Shown here: in pieces, positions 1 through 7,864 of the stretch | Layout: each line of letters starts with the position of its first letter | How positions within the stretch are numbered: position 1 is the first letter of the stretch | NCBI GenBank assembly: GCA_965539935.1 | Contig: CBETVX010000010.1 | Location: 1-64,000 of the forward strand | DNA: 64,000 nt | Direction of reading: 5' to 3' | Source of the DNA: CBETVX01 sp965539935 | GTDB taxonomy: Bacteria; Bacillota; Clostridia; Peptostreptococcales; Caminicellaceae | Notes under the pieces: model-generated | Database searches by the model: none | What the model saw: the letters and a program-made list of their open reading frames with translations, nothing else | Told to the model about the DNA's origin: nothing | Made by a program: the position numbers and the translations under genes

Positions 1-24
1 ATTATCTTTGTAGGTGGTGGATAA
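1..24 (+). CDS. thiS: 3' end of thiS (sulfur carrier protein), truncated by the window start
   Basis: Frame 1 reads Ile-Ile-Phe-Val-Gly-Gly-Gly-stop. ThiS proteins end in a hydrophobic strand and a Gly-Gly tail that is adenylated by ThiF and then carries the thiocarboxylate sulfur for thiazole synthesis. Only seven codons are visible, but the tail and the position directly before thiF and thiG make the call reasonable. The coding end overlaps the proposed thiF start by about 11 bases. The rest of the gene lies outside the window. Confidence 0.75.
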   Translation: MIFVGGG

Positions 25-832
25 AATAAAGGTCATGGTAAATGAAAAATTTATTGAAGTAACATCAGATACTACAGCATTTCAGTTAAGAGATAGATAT
101 AAAAGTGACGCAGATGTTCTTGTTTTAAATGGCTTTATTATTACTGAGGATACAACTCTTAAGGATGAAGATAAATTATCTTTCATAAAAAAAGGAGAAA
201 TCCCAAATAAGAATGAACTTGAAAGCCTAATGGTAGCACGTCATACCCCTGGTGTACATGAAAGAATTAAAAATACAAGTGTAGCTATTGCTGGTCTAGG
301 AGGTCTAGGATCAAACGTTGCCATTTCTTTAGCAAGGCTTGGCATTGGAAAACTTTTGCTTATAGATTTTGATATTGTAGAGCCTAGTAATCTTAATAGA
401 CAACAATATTTCATAAATCATTTAGGTATGAAAAAAACCAATGCCATGAAGCAATTAATATCTAAAATAAATCCCTATGTGAAAATTGAAACAAAGGATG
501 TATTTATTAATAAAAGTAATGTTATGGAAATTCTAAAAGATGTAAATATAATTGTAGAAGCCTTTGATAATCCCATATCTAAGGCAACACTTATAAATAC
601 TGTACTTGAAAAAATGCCACAAAAAACAATTATTGCTGCTTCCGGGATGGCAGGTTATTTCTCAAATAACACAATAGTAACTAAGAGAATTAGAGATAAC
701 CTTTATTTAATAGGAGACGGTGTATCAGAGGCCAAACCTGGATGTGGTCTAATGGCTCCAAGGGTTGCTATAGCAGCTAATCATCAGGCAAATACTGTAT
801 TGAGAATTATCATGGGAGAAAAGGATGTGTAA
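14..832 (+). CDS. thiF: ThiF family sulfur carrier adenylyltransferase with an N-terminal ThiS-like domain
   Basis: This E1-like enzyme should adenylate the ThiS C-terminus for thiazole synthesis. About residues 1-65 look like a beta-grasp ThiS-like domain, but without the terminal Gly-Gly. The rest is the ThiF fold, with the ATP-binding loop GLGGLGSN, then DFDIVEPSNLNRQ. I see no CxxC zinc pairs, as expected for the short clostridial type. The start is uncertain. GTG at 14 overlaps the end of thiS, and ATG at 35 would give a protein seven residues shorter that begins MVNEKF, also consistent with the family. It is followed two bases later by thiG, so it is part of one thiamine operon. Confidence 0.88.
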   Translation: MVDKIKVMVNEKFIEVTSDTTAFQLRDRYKSDADVLVLNGFIITEDTTLKDEDKLSFIKKGEIPNKNELESLMVARHTPGVHERIKNTSVAIAGLGGLGSNVAISLARLGIGKLLLIDFDIVEPSNLNRQQYFINHLGMKKTNAMKQLISKINPYVKIETKDVFINKSNVMEILKDVNIIVEAFDNPISKATLINTVLEKMPQKTIIAASGMAGYFSNNTIVTKRIRDNLYLIGDGVSEAKPGCGLMAPRVAIAANHQANTVLRIIMGEKDV

Positions 833-834
833 TA

Positions 835-1617
835 ATGAATAGATTGGTCATAGGAGGAACTGAAATCCATAATAGATTATTTATAGGAACAGGTAAATTT
901 CCAAGAAAAAGTATAATACCTAATGTAATAAACAGCTGTGGAACTAAGGTTATTACCATGGCATTAAGACGTGTAGATTTAGATTGTAAGGAAGAAAATA
1001 TTCTAAATTATATTCCAAAGGATTGTATATTACTACCAAATACATCTGGTGCAAGAAATGCTGAAGAGGCTATAAGAATTGCAAGACTTGCTAAAGCCAT
1101 GGGATGTGGCAACTGGATTAAAATTGAGGTAATAAAGGACAATAAATATTTACTTCCCGATAACTATGAGACTATAAAGGCCACTGAAGTCTTAGTCAAA
1201 GAAGGATTTGTGGTTCTTCCATACATGGGCCCCGATTTAATGGTTGCAAAAAGTTTAGTAGATGTGGGAGCAGCAGCTATTATGCCACTGGGAGCTCCCA
1301 TTGGAACTAATAGAGGGCTACAAACTAAAGAGCTAATTAAAATCCTTATTGAAGAAATAGATCTTCCTATTATAGTTGATGCAGGTATAGGTAAACCTTC
1401 TGATGCAGCTGAAGCCATGGAAATAGGTGCAGAGGCCATTTTAGTGAATACAGCAATTGCAACTGCCGGTGATCCGGTGAAAATGGCAAAGGCCTTTAGT
1501 TTAGCTGTTAAAGCTGGAAGGCTGGCATATGAATCAAAATTAGGACCAGAAAAAAAGTATGCAGAGGCATCATCTCCCCTCACAGGATTTTTGAGAAATA
1601 AAGGTGGGATTATATGA
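835..1617 (+). CDS. thiG: Thiazole synthase ThiG
   Basis: A 260-residue TIM-barrel enzyme that builds the thiazole phosphate ring of thiamine from deoxyxylulose-5-phosphate, dehydroglycine and ThiS thiocarboxylate. Family signatures seen are the N-terminal RLFIGTGKF, the lysine-bearing strand WIKIEV near residue 96 (probable Schiff-base lysine), PLGAPIGTNRG, and the phosphate-binding VDAGIG and LVNTAIA loops. The length is typical. It starts two bases after thiF and overlaps thiH by four bases (ATGA), indicating translational coupling in the thi operon. The dehydroglycine donor is expected from ThiH, the anaerobic alternative to the aerobic ThiO route. Confidence 0.96.
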   Translation: MNRLVIGGTEIHNRLFIGTGKFPRKSIIPNVINSCGTKVITMALRRVDLDCKEENILNYIPKDCILLPNTSGARNAEEAIRIARLAKAMGCGNWIKIEVIKDNKYLLPDNYETIKATEVLVKEGFVVLPYMGPDLMVAKSLVDVGAAAIMPLGAPIGTNRGLQTKELIKILIEEIDLPIIVDAGIGKPSDAAEAMEIGAEAILVNTAIATAGDPVKMAKAFSLAVKAGRLAYESKLGPEKKYAEASSPLTGFLRNKGGII

Positions 1618-2717
1618 GTTTTTATAATGAACTATTAAAATATAATAATAAAAAAATTAATGAATTATTATTAAATATAACTGTGTCAGATGTTGTAAGG
1701 GCAATTGTCAAAGATACACTAAATGAATGGGATCTATTAGCCCTTCTGTCCCCTACTGCTACAGGTTTTCTTGAGGAAATGGCCCAGCATGCCCATAGAT
1801 TGACGACCCAGCACTTTGGAAAAACTATACTCCTTTATACCCCAATGTATTTAGCTAATCATTGTGTTAATAAATGTTCCTACTGCGGATTCAATTTTGA
1901 AAATAATATTACTAGAAAAAAATTGACCTATGAAGAAATAGAAAAGGAAGCTGAAGTTATTTCTAAAACGGGTCTAAAACATATACTACTTTTAACTGGT
2001 GAATCCCGAAAGGAAAGTCCTCTTTCCTATATTATTAAAGCAATAAATATTGTAAAAAAATATTTTGATTCAATCTCCATAGAAATCTACCCCTTAGATG
2101 AAAATGAATATAGAGAAGTCATAAATGCTGGAGTTGATGGTCTAACTATATATCAAGAGGTCTATGATGAAAAAATTTATGACAAAGTTCATTTAGCTGG
2201 TCCTAAGAAAAATTATAGATATAGGCTTGATGCCCCTGAAAGGGGTTGTAGAGCAGGAATGAGAACAGTAAACATCGGAGCTTTATTAGGATTAAATCAT
2301 TGGCCTATTGAAGCCTTCTTTACTGGCATCCATGCAAAATATCTTCAAAGCAAATATTCTGATGTAGACATAGGTATATCATTACCTAGAATAAGACCCC
2401 ATACGGGAAGCTTTATTGATATTTATGAAGTTGATGACACAGCTTTAGTGCAAATTATGCTGGCCTATAGATTATTTCTTCCAAGGGTTAGCATCAATAT
2501 TTCAACTAGGGAAAATGAAGGCCTAAGGGATAATATTCTTCCCTTAGGAGTTACAAATATGTCGGCAGGAGTTTCTACTGAGGTTGGAGGACATTCCTTA
2601 GATTCTAAAAGCGAAGGTCAATTTGAAATAAGTGATAGACGAAATGTAAAAGAAATGATGAAATCAATTTTATCTAAAGGTTATCAACCAGTATTAAAGG
2701 ATTGGCTTAAGATATGA
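1614..2717 (+). CDS. thiH: 2-iminoacetate synthase ThiH (radical SAM)
   Basis: A 367-residue radical SAM enzyme that cleaves tyrosine to dehydroglycine (2-iminoacetate) and p-cresol, supplying ThiG. The 4Fe-4S motif CxxxCxxC is at Cys84, Cys88 and Cys91, inside HCVNKCSYCGF. The later motif PRIRPHTGSF and the C-terminal STREN segment are also typical of ThiH. The ATG overlaps the thiG stop by four bases. Using ThiH rather than ThiO agrees with an anaerobic lifestyle. Domain order and length are normal, with no sign of decay. Confidence 0.96.
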   Translation: MSFYNELLKYNNKKINELLLNITVSDVVRAIVKDTLNEWDLLALLSPTATGFLEEMAQHAHRLTTQHFGKTILLYTPMYLANHCVNKCSYCGFNFENNITRKKLTYEEIEKEAEVISKTGLKHILLLTGESRKESPLSYIIKAINIVKKYFDSISIEIYPLDENEYREVINAGVDGLTIYQEVYDEKIYDKVHLAGPKKNYRYRLDAPERGCRAGMRTVNIGALLGLNHWPIEAFFTGIHAKYLQSKYSDVDIGISLPRIRPHTGSFIDIYEVDDTALVQIMLAYRLFLPRVSINISTRENEGLRDNILPLGVTNMSAGVSTEVGGHSLDSKSEGQFEISDRRNVKEMMKSILSKGYQPVLKDWLKI

Positions 2718-2726
2718 GGTGTTAAA

Positions 2727-3737
2727 GTGAAACTATATAGAATAATAGATGCTAATATAAATAGGGTTTCAGAAGGACTAAGGGTACTTGAAGATATTTC
2801 AAGATTCCTTTTAGAAAAGAATTACCTTTCAAAAGAGTTTAGACAATTAAGACATTTAGTAAGAAAAACTCTTGCCCAGGAAAATTTATTATCCTACCGA
2901 AACTCTACTGGAGATTTAGGTCTTAAAATATCTCAATCAACTAATATTGATAACAAAAAAGATATAAACAGTCTTATAAAGGCAAATGCAAAAAGAGTTC
3001 AAGAAGGTCTTAGAAGTATTGAAGAAGTATTGAAGGTATTGGGTAAAACCCATGAATCTAAAAATTTTGAAAGGATGAGATTTAAATCCTATAGTTTAGA
3101 AAGGTCTTTACTATTAAACAAATCCTTACCTCAAACTGATATCTATGGAATTCTAGGCCAAGAATTTTCTAATGGAAAAAGTAATATTGATGTAACTAAA
3201 GAAATGATACAGGCAGGAATCAAGATTATTCAATATAGAGAAAAAAATAAGAGCAAATTATCTAAGTACAAAGAATGTAAATTAATTAAAGAAATGGCTT
3301 CAACACACAATGTATTCTTTATAGTAAATGACGATGTGGATATAGCTTTAGCAGTGGATGCAGATGGCATACATATTGGGCAAGATGACCTTCCTATAGG
3401 TGAAGTAAAAAAACTAGCCCCCGATAAAGTTATAGGTTTATCTACCCATAATCCCACTCAAGCTATGGAAGCAATAAATAAGGGAGCTGATTATATAGGT
3501 GTAGGTCCAATATTTAATACATCCACAAAAAGTAACGTTGAAAAATCTGATGGCCTTAATTACTTAAAATGGGTTAGCGAAAATATAACTATTCCCTATG
3601 TAGCCATAGGTGGTATTACTGAGTGCAATATCCTCACTGTTAAAAAAAGTGGTGGGAAATGTTTTGCTATGATTTCTGAGATAGTTGGCTCAAAGGATAT
3701 TGTGAAGAAAGTTGCAAGTATTAGGAATATATTATAA
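2727..3737 (+). CDS. thiE: ThiD2-ThiE fusion (HMP-P kinase-like domain plus thiamine-phosphate synthase)
   Basis: A 336-residue two-domain protein starting at GTG after a GAGGTG ribosome binding site. Residues 1 to about 130 match the helical ThiD2 type, with an internally repeated motif: RVSEGLRVLEDI near residue 14 and RVQEGLRSIEEV near residue 90. ThiD2 domains are reported to phosphorylate HMP-P. From about residue 135 there is a canonical ThiE TIM barrel with YREKN, IVNDDVDIA, GIHIGQDDLP, GVGPIFNTSTK and AIGGI. This half would join HMP-PP with thiazole phosphate to give thiamine phosphate. No separate thiD is present here, so the fusion may supply that step. The kinase role is inferred from the family. 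Confidence 0.88.
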   Translation: MKLYRIIDANINRVSEGLRVLEDISRFLLEKNYLSKEFRQLRHLVRKTLAQENLLSYRNSTGDLGLKISQSTNIDNKKDINSLIKANAKRVQEGLRSIEEVLKVLGKTHESKNFERMRFKSYSLERSLLLNKSLPQTDIYGILGQEFSNGKSNIDVTKEMIQAGIKIIQYREKNKSKLSKYKECKLIKEMASTHNVFFIVNDDVDIALAVDADGIHIGQDDLPIGEVKKLAPDKVIGLSTHNPTQAMEAINKGADYIGVGPIFNTSTKSNVEKSDGLNYLKWVSENITIPYVAIGGITECNILTVKKSGGKCFAMISEIVGSKDIVKKVASIRNIL

Positions 3738-3923
3738 TTTACTGTATTTCCTTTATTCCCTTTATCTTTAATAATCTTCTTCATCCTCCATATAAGATTT
3801 GTTCTTACTAAAAAATTATGTGGTTAGAACAATCCTTCAAAGCCACTTCATATGAAACATTCAAGGATATATAGGGTAATTATTAATAAGTAAAAATATT
3901 AGATTTTGAAAGGAAGAATAATA
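3738..3923 (+). other. Intergenic region before thiC, no TPP riboswitch visible
   Basis: This 186-bp gap holds an imperfect inverted repeat at 3801-3830 (GTTCTTAC and GGTTAGAAC arms around a 13-nt spacer) and the thiC ribosome binding site AAAGGAAG at 3909-3916. I looked for the conserved CTGAGA and ACCTGA elements of a thi-box riboswitch and did not see them. Any such element for the operon is probably upstream of thiS, outside the window. Confidence 0.5.
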
Positions 3924-5237
3924 ATGAATTATACAACTCAAATGGATGCAGCTAGAAAGGGTATTATTACTAATGAAATGAAAATTATAGCTAAAAAAGA
4001 ACAAATAGATGTAGAAATTTTAATGGAAAAAGTTGCTAAAGGCACAGTAGTTATACCAGCTAATAAAAACCATACTTCTTTAGATGCTGAAGGTATAGGA
4101 GAAGGTTTAAAGACAAAAATAAATGTAAATTTAGGAATTTCAAAGGATTGTTGCAATATTGATAATGAACTAGAAAAAGTAAAAGCTGCCTTAGCTATGA
4201 AAGCTGACGCCATTATGGACTTAAGTTCCTATGGTAAAACTGAAGAATTTAGAAAAAGGCTAGTTGATATGTCCCCTACTATGATTGGTACTGTGCCAAT
4301 TTATGATGCCATAGGTTTCTACGATAAAGAATTGAAGGACATAACTACAGATGAATTTTTAAAAGTAGTAGAAAAGCATGCAATGGATGGTGTTGATTTC
4401 ATGACTATTCATGCAGGACTCAATAGAGAAACCTCCGCTGTTTTCAAAAGAAATCCTAGATTAACAAATATAGTATCTAGAGGTGGCTCATTATTGTATG
4501 CTTGGATGGAACTTAATAATAAGGAAAATCCTTTCTTTGAACATTTCGATAAAATCCTTGATATATGTGAGAAGTATGACGTAACCCTTAGTCTAGGTGA
4601 TGCTTTAAGACCTGGAAGCATAAATGATGCAACCGATGCTAGTCAAATTAAAGAGCTTATGGTTTTAGGTGAACTTACTAAGAAGGCTTGGGAAAGAAAT
4701 GTTCAGGTAATGATTGAAGGCCCTGGACATATGGCTATTAATGAAATAGAAGCTAATATACTTTTAGAAAAGAAACTATGTCATGGGGCACCTTTCTATG
4801 TGCTTGGACCTATAGTCACTGATATTGCTCCTGGATATGATCATATTACAAGTGCCATTGGTGGAGCTATAGCTGCTTCAAAGGGTGCCGATTTCCTTTG
4901 CTATGTAACTCCCGCAGAACATCTTAGATTACCTACTTTAGATGATATGAAGGAAGGCATTATCGCATCTAAAATAGCTGCCCATGCTGCCGATATTGCT
5001 AAAAGTATTCCAGGAGCTAAAGCATGGGATTATGAGATGAGTAAGGCTAGACAAACCCTTGATTGGGAAAAAATGTTTGAACTATCAATTGATTCTGAGA
5101 AGGCTAGGTTATATAGAGAAGAATCTCAGCCAGAAGAGGAAGATAGTTGTACCATGTGTGGAAAAATGTGTTCAATGAGAAATATGAATAAGGTAATGGA
5201 AGGTAAAAATATAAATATTTTGAGAGAGGACGAATAA
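3924..5237 (+). CDS. thiC: Phosphomethylpyrimidine synthase ThiC
   Basis: HMP-P synthase, a radical SAM superfamily enzyme that rearranges aminoimidazole ribotide to the thiamine pyrimidine. I place the start at ATG 3924 because AAAGGAAG lies at the right distance and the protein then begins MNYTTQMDAARKG as in relatives; an in-frame TTG at 3906 would overlap that ribosome binding site. The core motifs MIEGPGHMA, LGPIVTDIAPGYDHI and CYVTPAEHL are intact. The C-terminal cluster motif is CTMCGKMC, with three residues between the second and third cysteines, one fewer than the CxxCxxxxC of many ThiCs. I recall this as a clostridial form. It is 437 residues long and followed two bases later by the last operon gene. 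Confidence 0.96.
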   Translation: MNYTTQMDAARKGIITNEMKIIAKKEQIDVEILMEKVAKGTVVIPANKNHTSLDAEGIGEGLKTKINVNLGISKDCCNIDNELEKVKAALAMKADAIMDLSSYGKTEEFRKRLVDMSPTMIGTVPIYDAIGFYDKELKDITTDEFLKVVEKHAMDGVDFMTIHAGLNRETSAVFKRNPRLTNIVSRGGSLLYAWMELNNKENPFFEHFDKILDICEKYDVTLSLGDALRPGSINDATDASQIKELMVLGELTKKAWERNVQVMIEGPGHMAINEIEANILLEKKLCHGAPFYVLGPIVTDIAPGYDHITSAIGGAIAASKGADFLCYVTPAEHLRLPTLDDMKEGIIASKIAAHAADIAKSIPGAKAWDYEMSKARQTLDWEKMFELSIDSEKARLYREESQPEEEDSCTMCGKMCSMRNMNKVMEGKNINILREDE

Positions 5238-5238
5238 T

Positions 5239-5853
5239 GTGCTTTATCTCATAACTAATAGGAAATTAATAAAGTATGGTACTTTATATAGCGTTGTTGA
5301 AAAGGCTTTAATCGGTGGTGTTGATAGGGTAATACTTAGAGAAAAGGATCTTTCATATAAGGAGCTCCTTCCCATTGCTGCCATAATAGATACTATTATA
5401 AAAAAATATAATAAAACCCTCATTATAAATAATAATATTGAAGTTGCCAAATCCCTTAACACTAAAGGTTTTCATATAGGTATAAAAAACTTTTCTAAGG
5501 ATAAACATTTATACAAAAAAACTTTAGGAATGTCTGTCCATAGTACAAGGGAAGCTATATTAGCAGAAAATTTAGGGGCCGACTATATTTTGGCAAGTCA
5601 TATTTATTCAACCAAATGCAAAGAAAGTTTAAATCCAAGGGGACCTGGGTTCATAAGTCAAATAAAAACCAAGGTAAATATACCTGTTATTGCCCTTGGG
5701 GGTATTAATAATGACAATATTGAAGAGGTTTTACAGGCTGGAGCAGATGGAATAGCTGTAATGTCTTATATAATGTCGGCTAAAGACCCCTATAAAGCTG
5801 CAAAATCTTTGAAGGATAAAATTATTAAATTTAAAAACAATTTAATTTGTTAA
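5239..5853 (+). CDS. ThiE/TenI family protein (possible thiazole tautomerase)
   Basis: A 204-residue TIM-barrel protein of the ThiE/TenI superfamily, starting at GTG after GAGAGAGG. It keeps REKDL near the N-terminus, the GFHIG strand and the phosphate loop ALGGI. However, the ThiE catalytic pattern is altered: the fused ThiE upstream has VNDDVDIA and GQDDLP, while this one has INNNIEVA and GIKNF. Missing acidic residues suggest it is not the main thiamine-phosphate synthase. TenI-type proteins are thiazole tautomerases, which would fit the operon. It is the last gene before a strong bidirectional terminator. A weak or redundant ThiE remains possible. Confidence 0.7.
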   Translation: MLYLITNRKLIKYGTLYSVVEKALIGGVDRVILREKDLSYKELLPIAAIIDTIIKKYNKTLIINNNIEVAKSLNTKGFHIGIKNFSKDKHLYKKTLGMSVHSTREAILAENLGADYILASHIYSTKCKESLNPRGPGFISQIKTKVNIPVIALGGINNDNIEEVLQAGADGIAVMSYIMSAKDPYKAAKSLKDKIIKFKNNLIC

Positions 5854-5855
5854 TA

Positions 5856-5896
5856 TAGAAAATGGGATACCTTAAACCTAGGCATCCCATTTTCTA
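5856..5896. terminator. Bidirectional intrinsic terminator between thi operon and aminotransferase gene
   Basis: Near-perfect inverted repeat with arms TAGAAAATGGGATACC and GGCATCCCATTTTCTA around a 9-nt loop. Runs of T and A inside the outer arms let it serve both converging transcripts. Confidence 0.85.
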
Positions 5897-5925
5897 TTAA
5901 TATGTAATAAGTATTAATTTATATA

Positions 5926-7113
5926 TTATACTAATGCTTCTTCTATTCTATTTAAACCTTTTTCTATATTTTCAAGGGAAGTTGCATAGGATAATCTGAT
6001 ATAATTTTCATCTCCGAATCCTGCTCCAGGTATTACAGCAACTTTAGCTGTATCTAATAAATACTTAGCAAAATCCATTGAGTCATTTATTACAAAGCCT
6101 TTGACCTCTTTACCAATATACTTAGATATATTGACCATTACATAAAAGGCACCTTTAGGCATTATACAAGATAAGTCCTTTATTGAATTGATCCTTTCAA
6201 CCATATATTTTCTTCTTTCATCAAAGGCCTTAACCATTTCTTCAATTGGTTCCTGATTTCCCTTCAAAGCCTCTATACTTGCATACTGTGCAATAGTATT
6301 TGGATTTGAAGTTGCATGACTTTGAATATTCGTTATAATTTTTGCAATTTCTTTATTAGCAGCTAAATATCCAATACGCCATCCCGTCATTGCATAGGCC
6401 TTTGACATCCCATTTATTACTATAGTAAGTTCCTTAATATCTTCCCCAAGGGAAGCAATACTAATATGTCTTCCTTCATATATTAATTTTTCATATATTT
6501 CATCGGATATAATAAATATATTATATTTTATTGCAAGATTTGCTATTTCCTTTAGCTCCTTTTCTGTATATACTGTTCCAGTTGGATTACTAGGGCTATT
6601 TAAAATAATAGCTTTCGTATTCTCATTTATTGCATTCTCTAAATCTCTAATGTCATATTTGAATTCATTTTCTTCTGGAGTTTTAACAAAAACTGGTTTA
6701 GCATCTGCCAACTTAACCATTTCTGGATAACTCACCCAGTAGGGCATTGGAACTATTACTTCATCACCGGGATTACAAATTGCTTGAAAGGCATTAAACA
6801 GTGAATGTTTAGCACCATTAGATACAACTATATTTTCAGAATTATATTCTATATTATTATCTTTCTTAAATTTTTCGCAAATTACTTCTTTAAATTTTGG
6901 AAGACCAGCTGCTGCTGTATACCCCGTAAGCCCCTTTTCTATAGTATCTATAGCCGCTTTCCTTATGTATTCTGGTGTCTTAAAGTCTGGTTCTCCGGCA
7001 CCAAAGCTAATTACATCTATACCCTCTTGTTTCATTTTTTTAGCTTTAGCCGTTATAGCTAAAGTTATAGATGGTGAAATAGTTTTATTCTTTTTTGATA
7101 GTCCAATATTCAC
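5926..7113 (-). CDS. Pyridoxal-phosphate aminotransferase, aspartate aminotransferase type
   Basis: A fold-type I aminotransferase of 395 residues. I choose GTG at 7113 because GGAGGGG sits just upstream and the protein then begins VNIGLSKKNKTISPSITL, as in AspC-like enzymes. An upstream ATG at 7203 adds 30 unlikely residues. Seen are GAGEPDF, NSPSNPTGT, the PLP-lysine motif GMSKAYAMTGWRIGY and the substrate-binding RLSYA near the C-terminus. It probably moves amino groups between aspartate or aromatic amino acids and 2-oxoglutarate. Exact substrate cannot be read from sequence. In an amino acid fermenter it could feed oxidative Stickland reactions. Confidence 0.88.
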   Translation of the reverse strand: MNIGLSKKNKTISPSITLAITAKAKKMKQEGIDVISFGAGEPDFKTPEYIRKAAIDTIEKGLTGYTAAAGLPKFKEVICEKFKKDNNIEYNSENIVVSNGAKHSLFNAFQAICNPGDEVIVPMPYWVSYPEMVKLADAKPVFVKTPEENEFKYDIRDLENAINENTKAIILNSPSNPTGTVYTEKELKEIANLAIKYNIFIISDEIYEKLIYEGRHISIASLGEDIKELTIVINGMSKAYAMTGWRIGYLAANKEIAKIITNIQSHATSNPNTIAQYASIEALKGNQEPIEEMVKAFDERRKYMVERINSIKDLSCIMPKGAFYVMVNISKYIGKEVKGFVINDSMDFAKYLLDTAKVAVIPGAGFGDENYIRLSYATSLENIEKGLNRIEEALV

Positions 7114-7266
7114 TTTAATTTCCCCTCCAGTCTTAAAATACTTTAAATAATTATAATTATATTTTAAAAATTTATTTTTTTCAAATATATATTTTGCTAT
7201 CATATTACTTACAAATTATCTCGATTACATTGTATCAATGAACTTTAGCTAAGTACAGATAAGAAT

Positions 7267-7322
7267 TTAAGAGAAATAATAGTTTTTTTAAAATAGTAAA
7301 ATCATTTCTATATTTCTCTTAA
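7267..7322. terminator. Possible long hairpin between mazG-like gene and aminotransferase gene
   Basis: Arms TAAGAGAAAT and ATTTCTCTTA are separated by about 33 bases, followed on the plus strand by a T-rich stretch. The long loop makes a functional terminator uncertain; it could also separate the two minus-strand genes. Confidence 0.35.
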
Positions 7323-7351
7323 TTTTTTAAGGAGCTTAATATATAAATTTA

Positions 7352-7672
7352 TCATTCTTTACCAGAACCTATAGTTCCCTTTTCTTTCAATCTTTTTTCA
7401 TATTTATTTAAGACATTTTTCAATGCCTCTTCTAAATTAACTCCAGTTTTATTTGCTACACAAATCAAAGTAAATAATACATCTCCAAGTTCATTAGTCC
7501 ATTCATCAGTAATATGGAAATCTTCTTTTCCATAGTTAGACCCTTTCAAAACTTCCTTTGAAAGTTCGCCTATTTCTGACACAAGGTCAAGCAATCTCAT
7601 TTCTACATTAGTTTCAAGATTATTAACCCTAACGAAATCAGCTACCTTCTTTTGTAAATCATAAACTTTCAC
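7352..7672 (-). CDS. MazG-like nucleotide pyrophosphohydrolase
   Basis: A 106-residue all-alpha NTP pyrophosphohydrolase, starting at GTG with AGGAGG eight bases upstream. The magnesium-binding pattern is visible as EIGELSKE near residue 32 and ELGDVLFTLICVAN further on, the usual ExxE and ExxD pair of MazG and dUTPase-like proteins. Such single-domain proteins hydrolyse noncanonical or excess nucleoside triphosphates to monophosphates and pyrophosphate. The gene stands alone with spacers on both sides. Substrate is unknown. Confidence 0.85.
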   Translation of the reverse strand: MKVYDLQKKVADFVRVNNLETNVEMRLLDLVSEIGELSKEVLKGSNYGKEDFHITDEWTNELGDVLFTLICVANKTGVNLEEALKNVLNKYEKRLKEKGTIGSGKE

Positions 7673-7806
7673 TAATATAACCTCCTAGTATTTTATCTTT
7701 AATCTTTAATTGTTGACACTTTTATTATCTCATATAATAAAAATCCATAGAAATATTTCTCGATAATTATGATACAATCCATTTAAATATTGTACTTAAA
7801 TATACT

Positions 7807-7844
7807 AAAAACATCCCTCCATAGTTTTTATAAAGGGATGTTTT
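7807..7844 (-). terminator. Intrinsic terminator after gltS
   Basis: Hairpin with 11-bp arms (AAAACATCCCT and AGGGATGTTTT) and a 16-nt loop, followed on the minus strand by T-rich sequence, just downstream of the gltS stop. Confidence 0.85.
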
Positions 7845-7864
7845 GTTTCTAAATAAAATAGATA

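Noticed and set aside
1164..1583. 139-codon open frame on the minus strand inside thiG
   Set aside because: It is antisense to a well-conserved gene, lacks a ribosome binding site, and its translation has the biased composition of a shadow frame. Many similar antisense frames (for example at 36015-36473 and 49482-50027) were dropped for the same reason.
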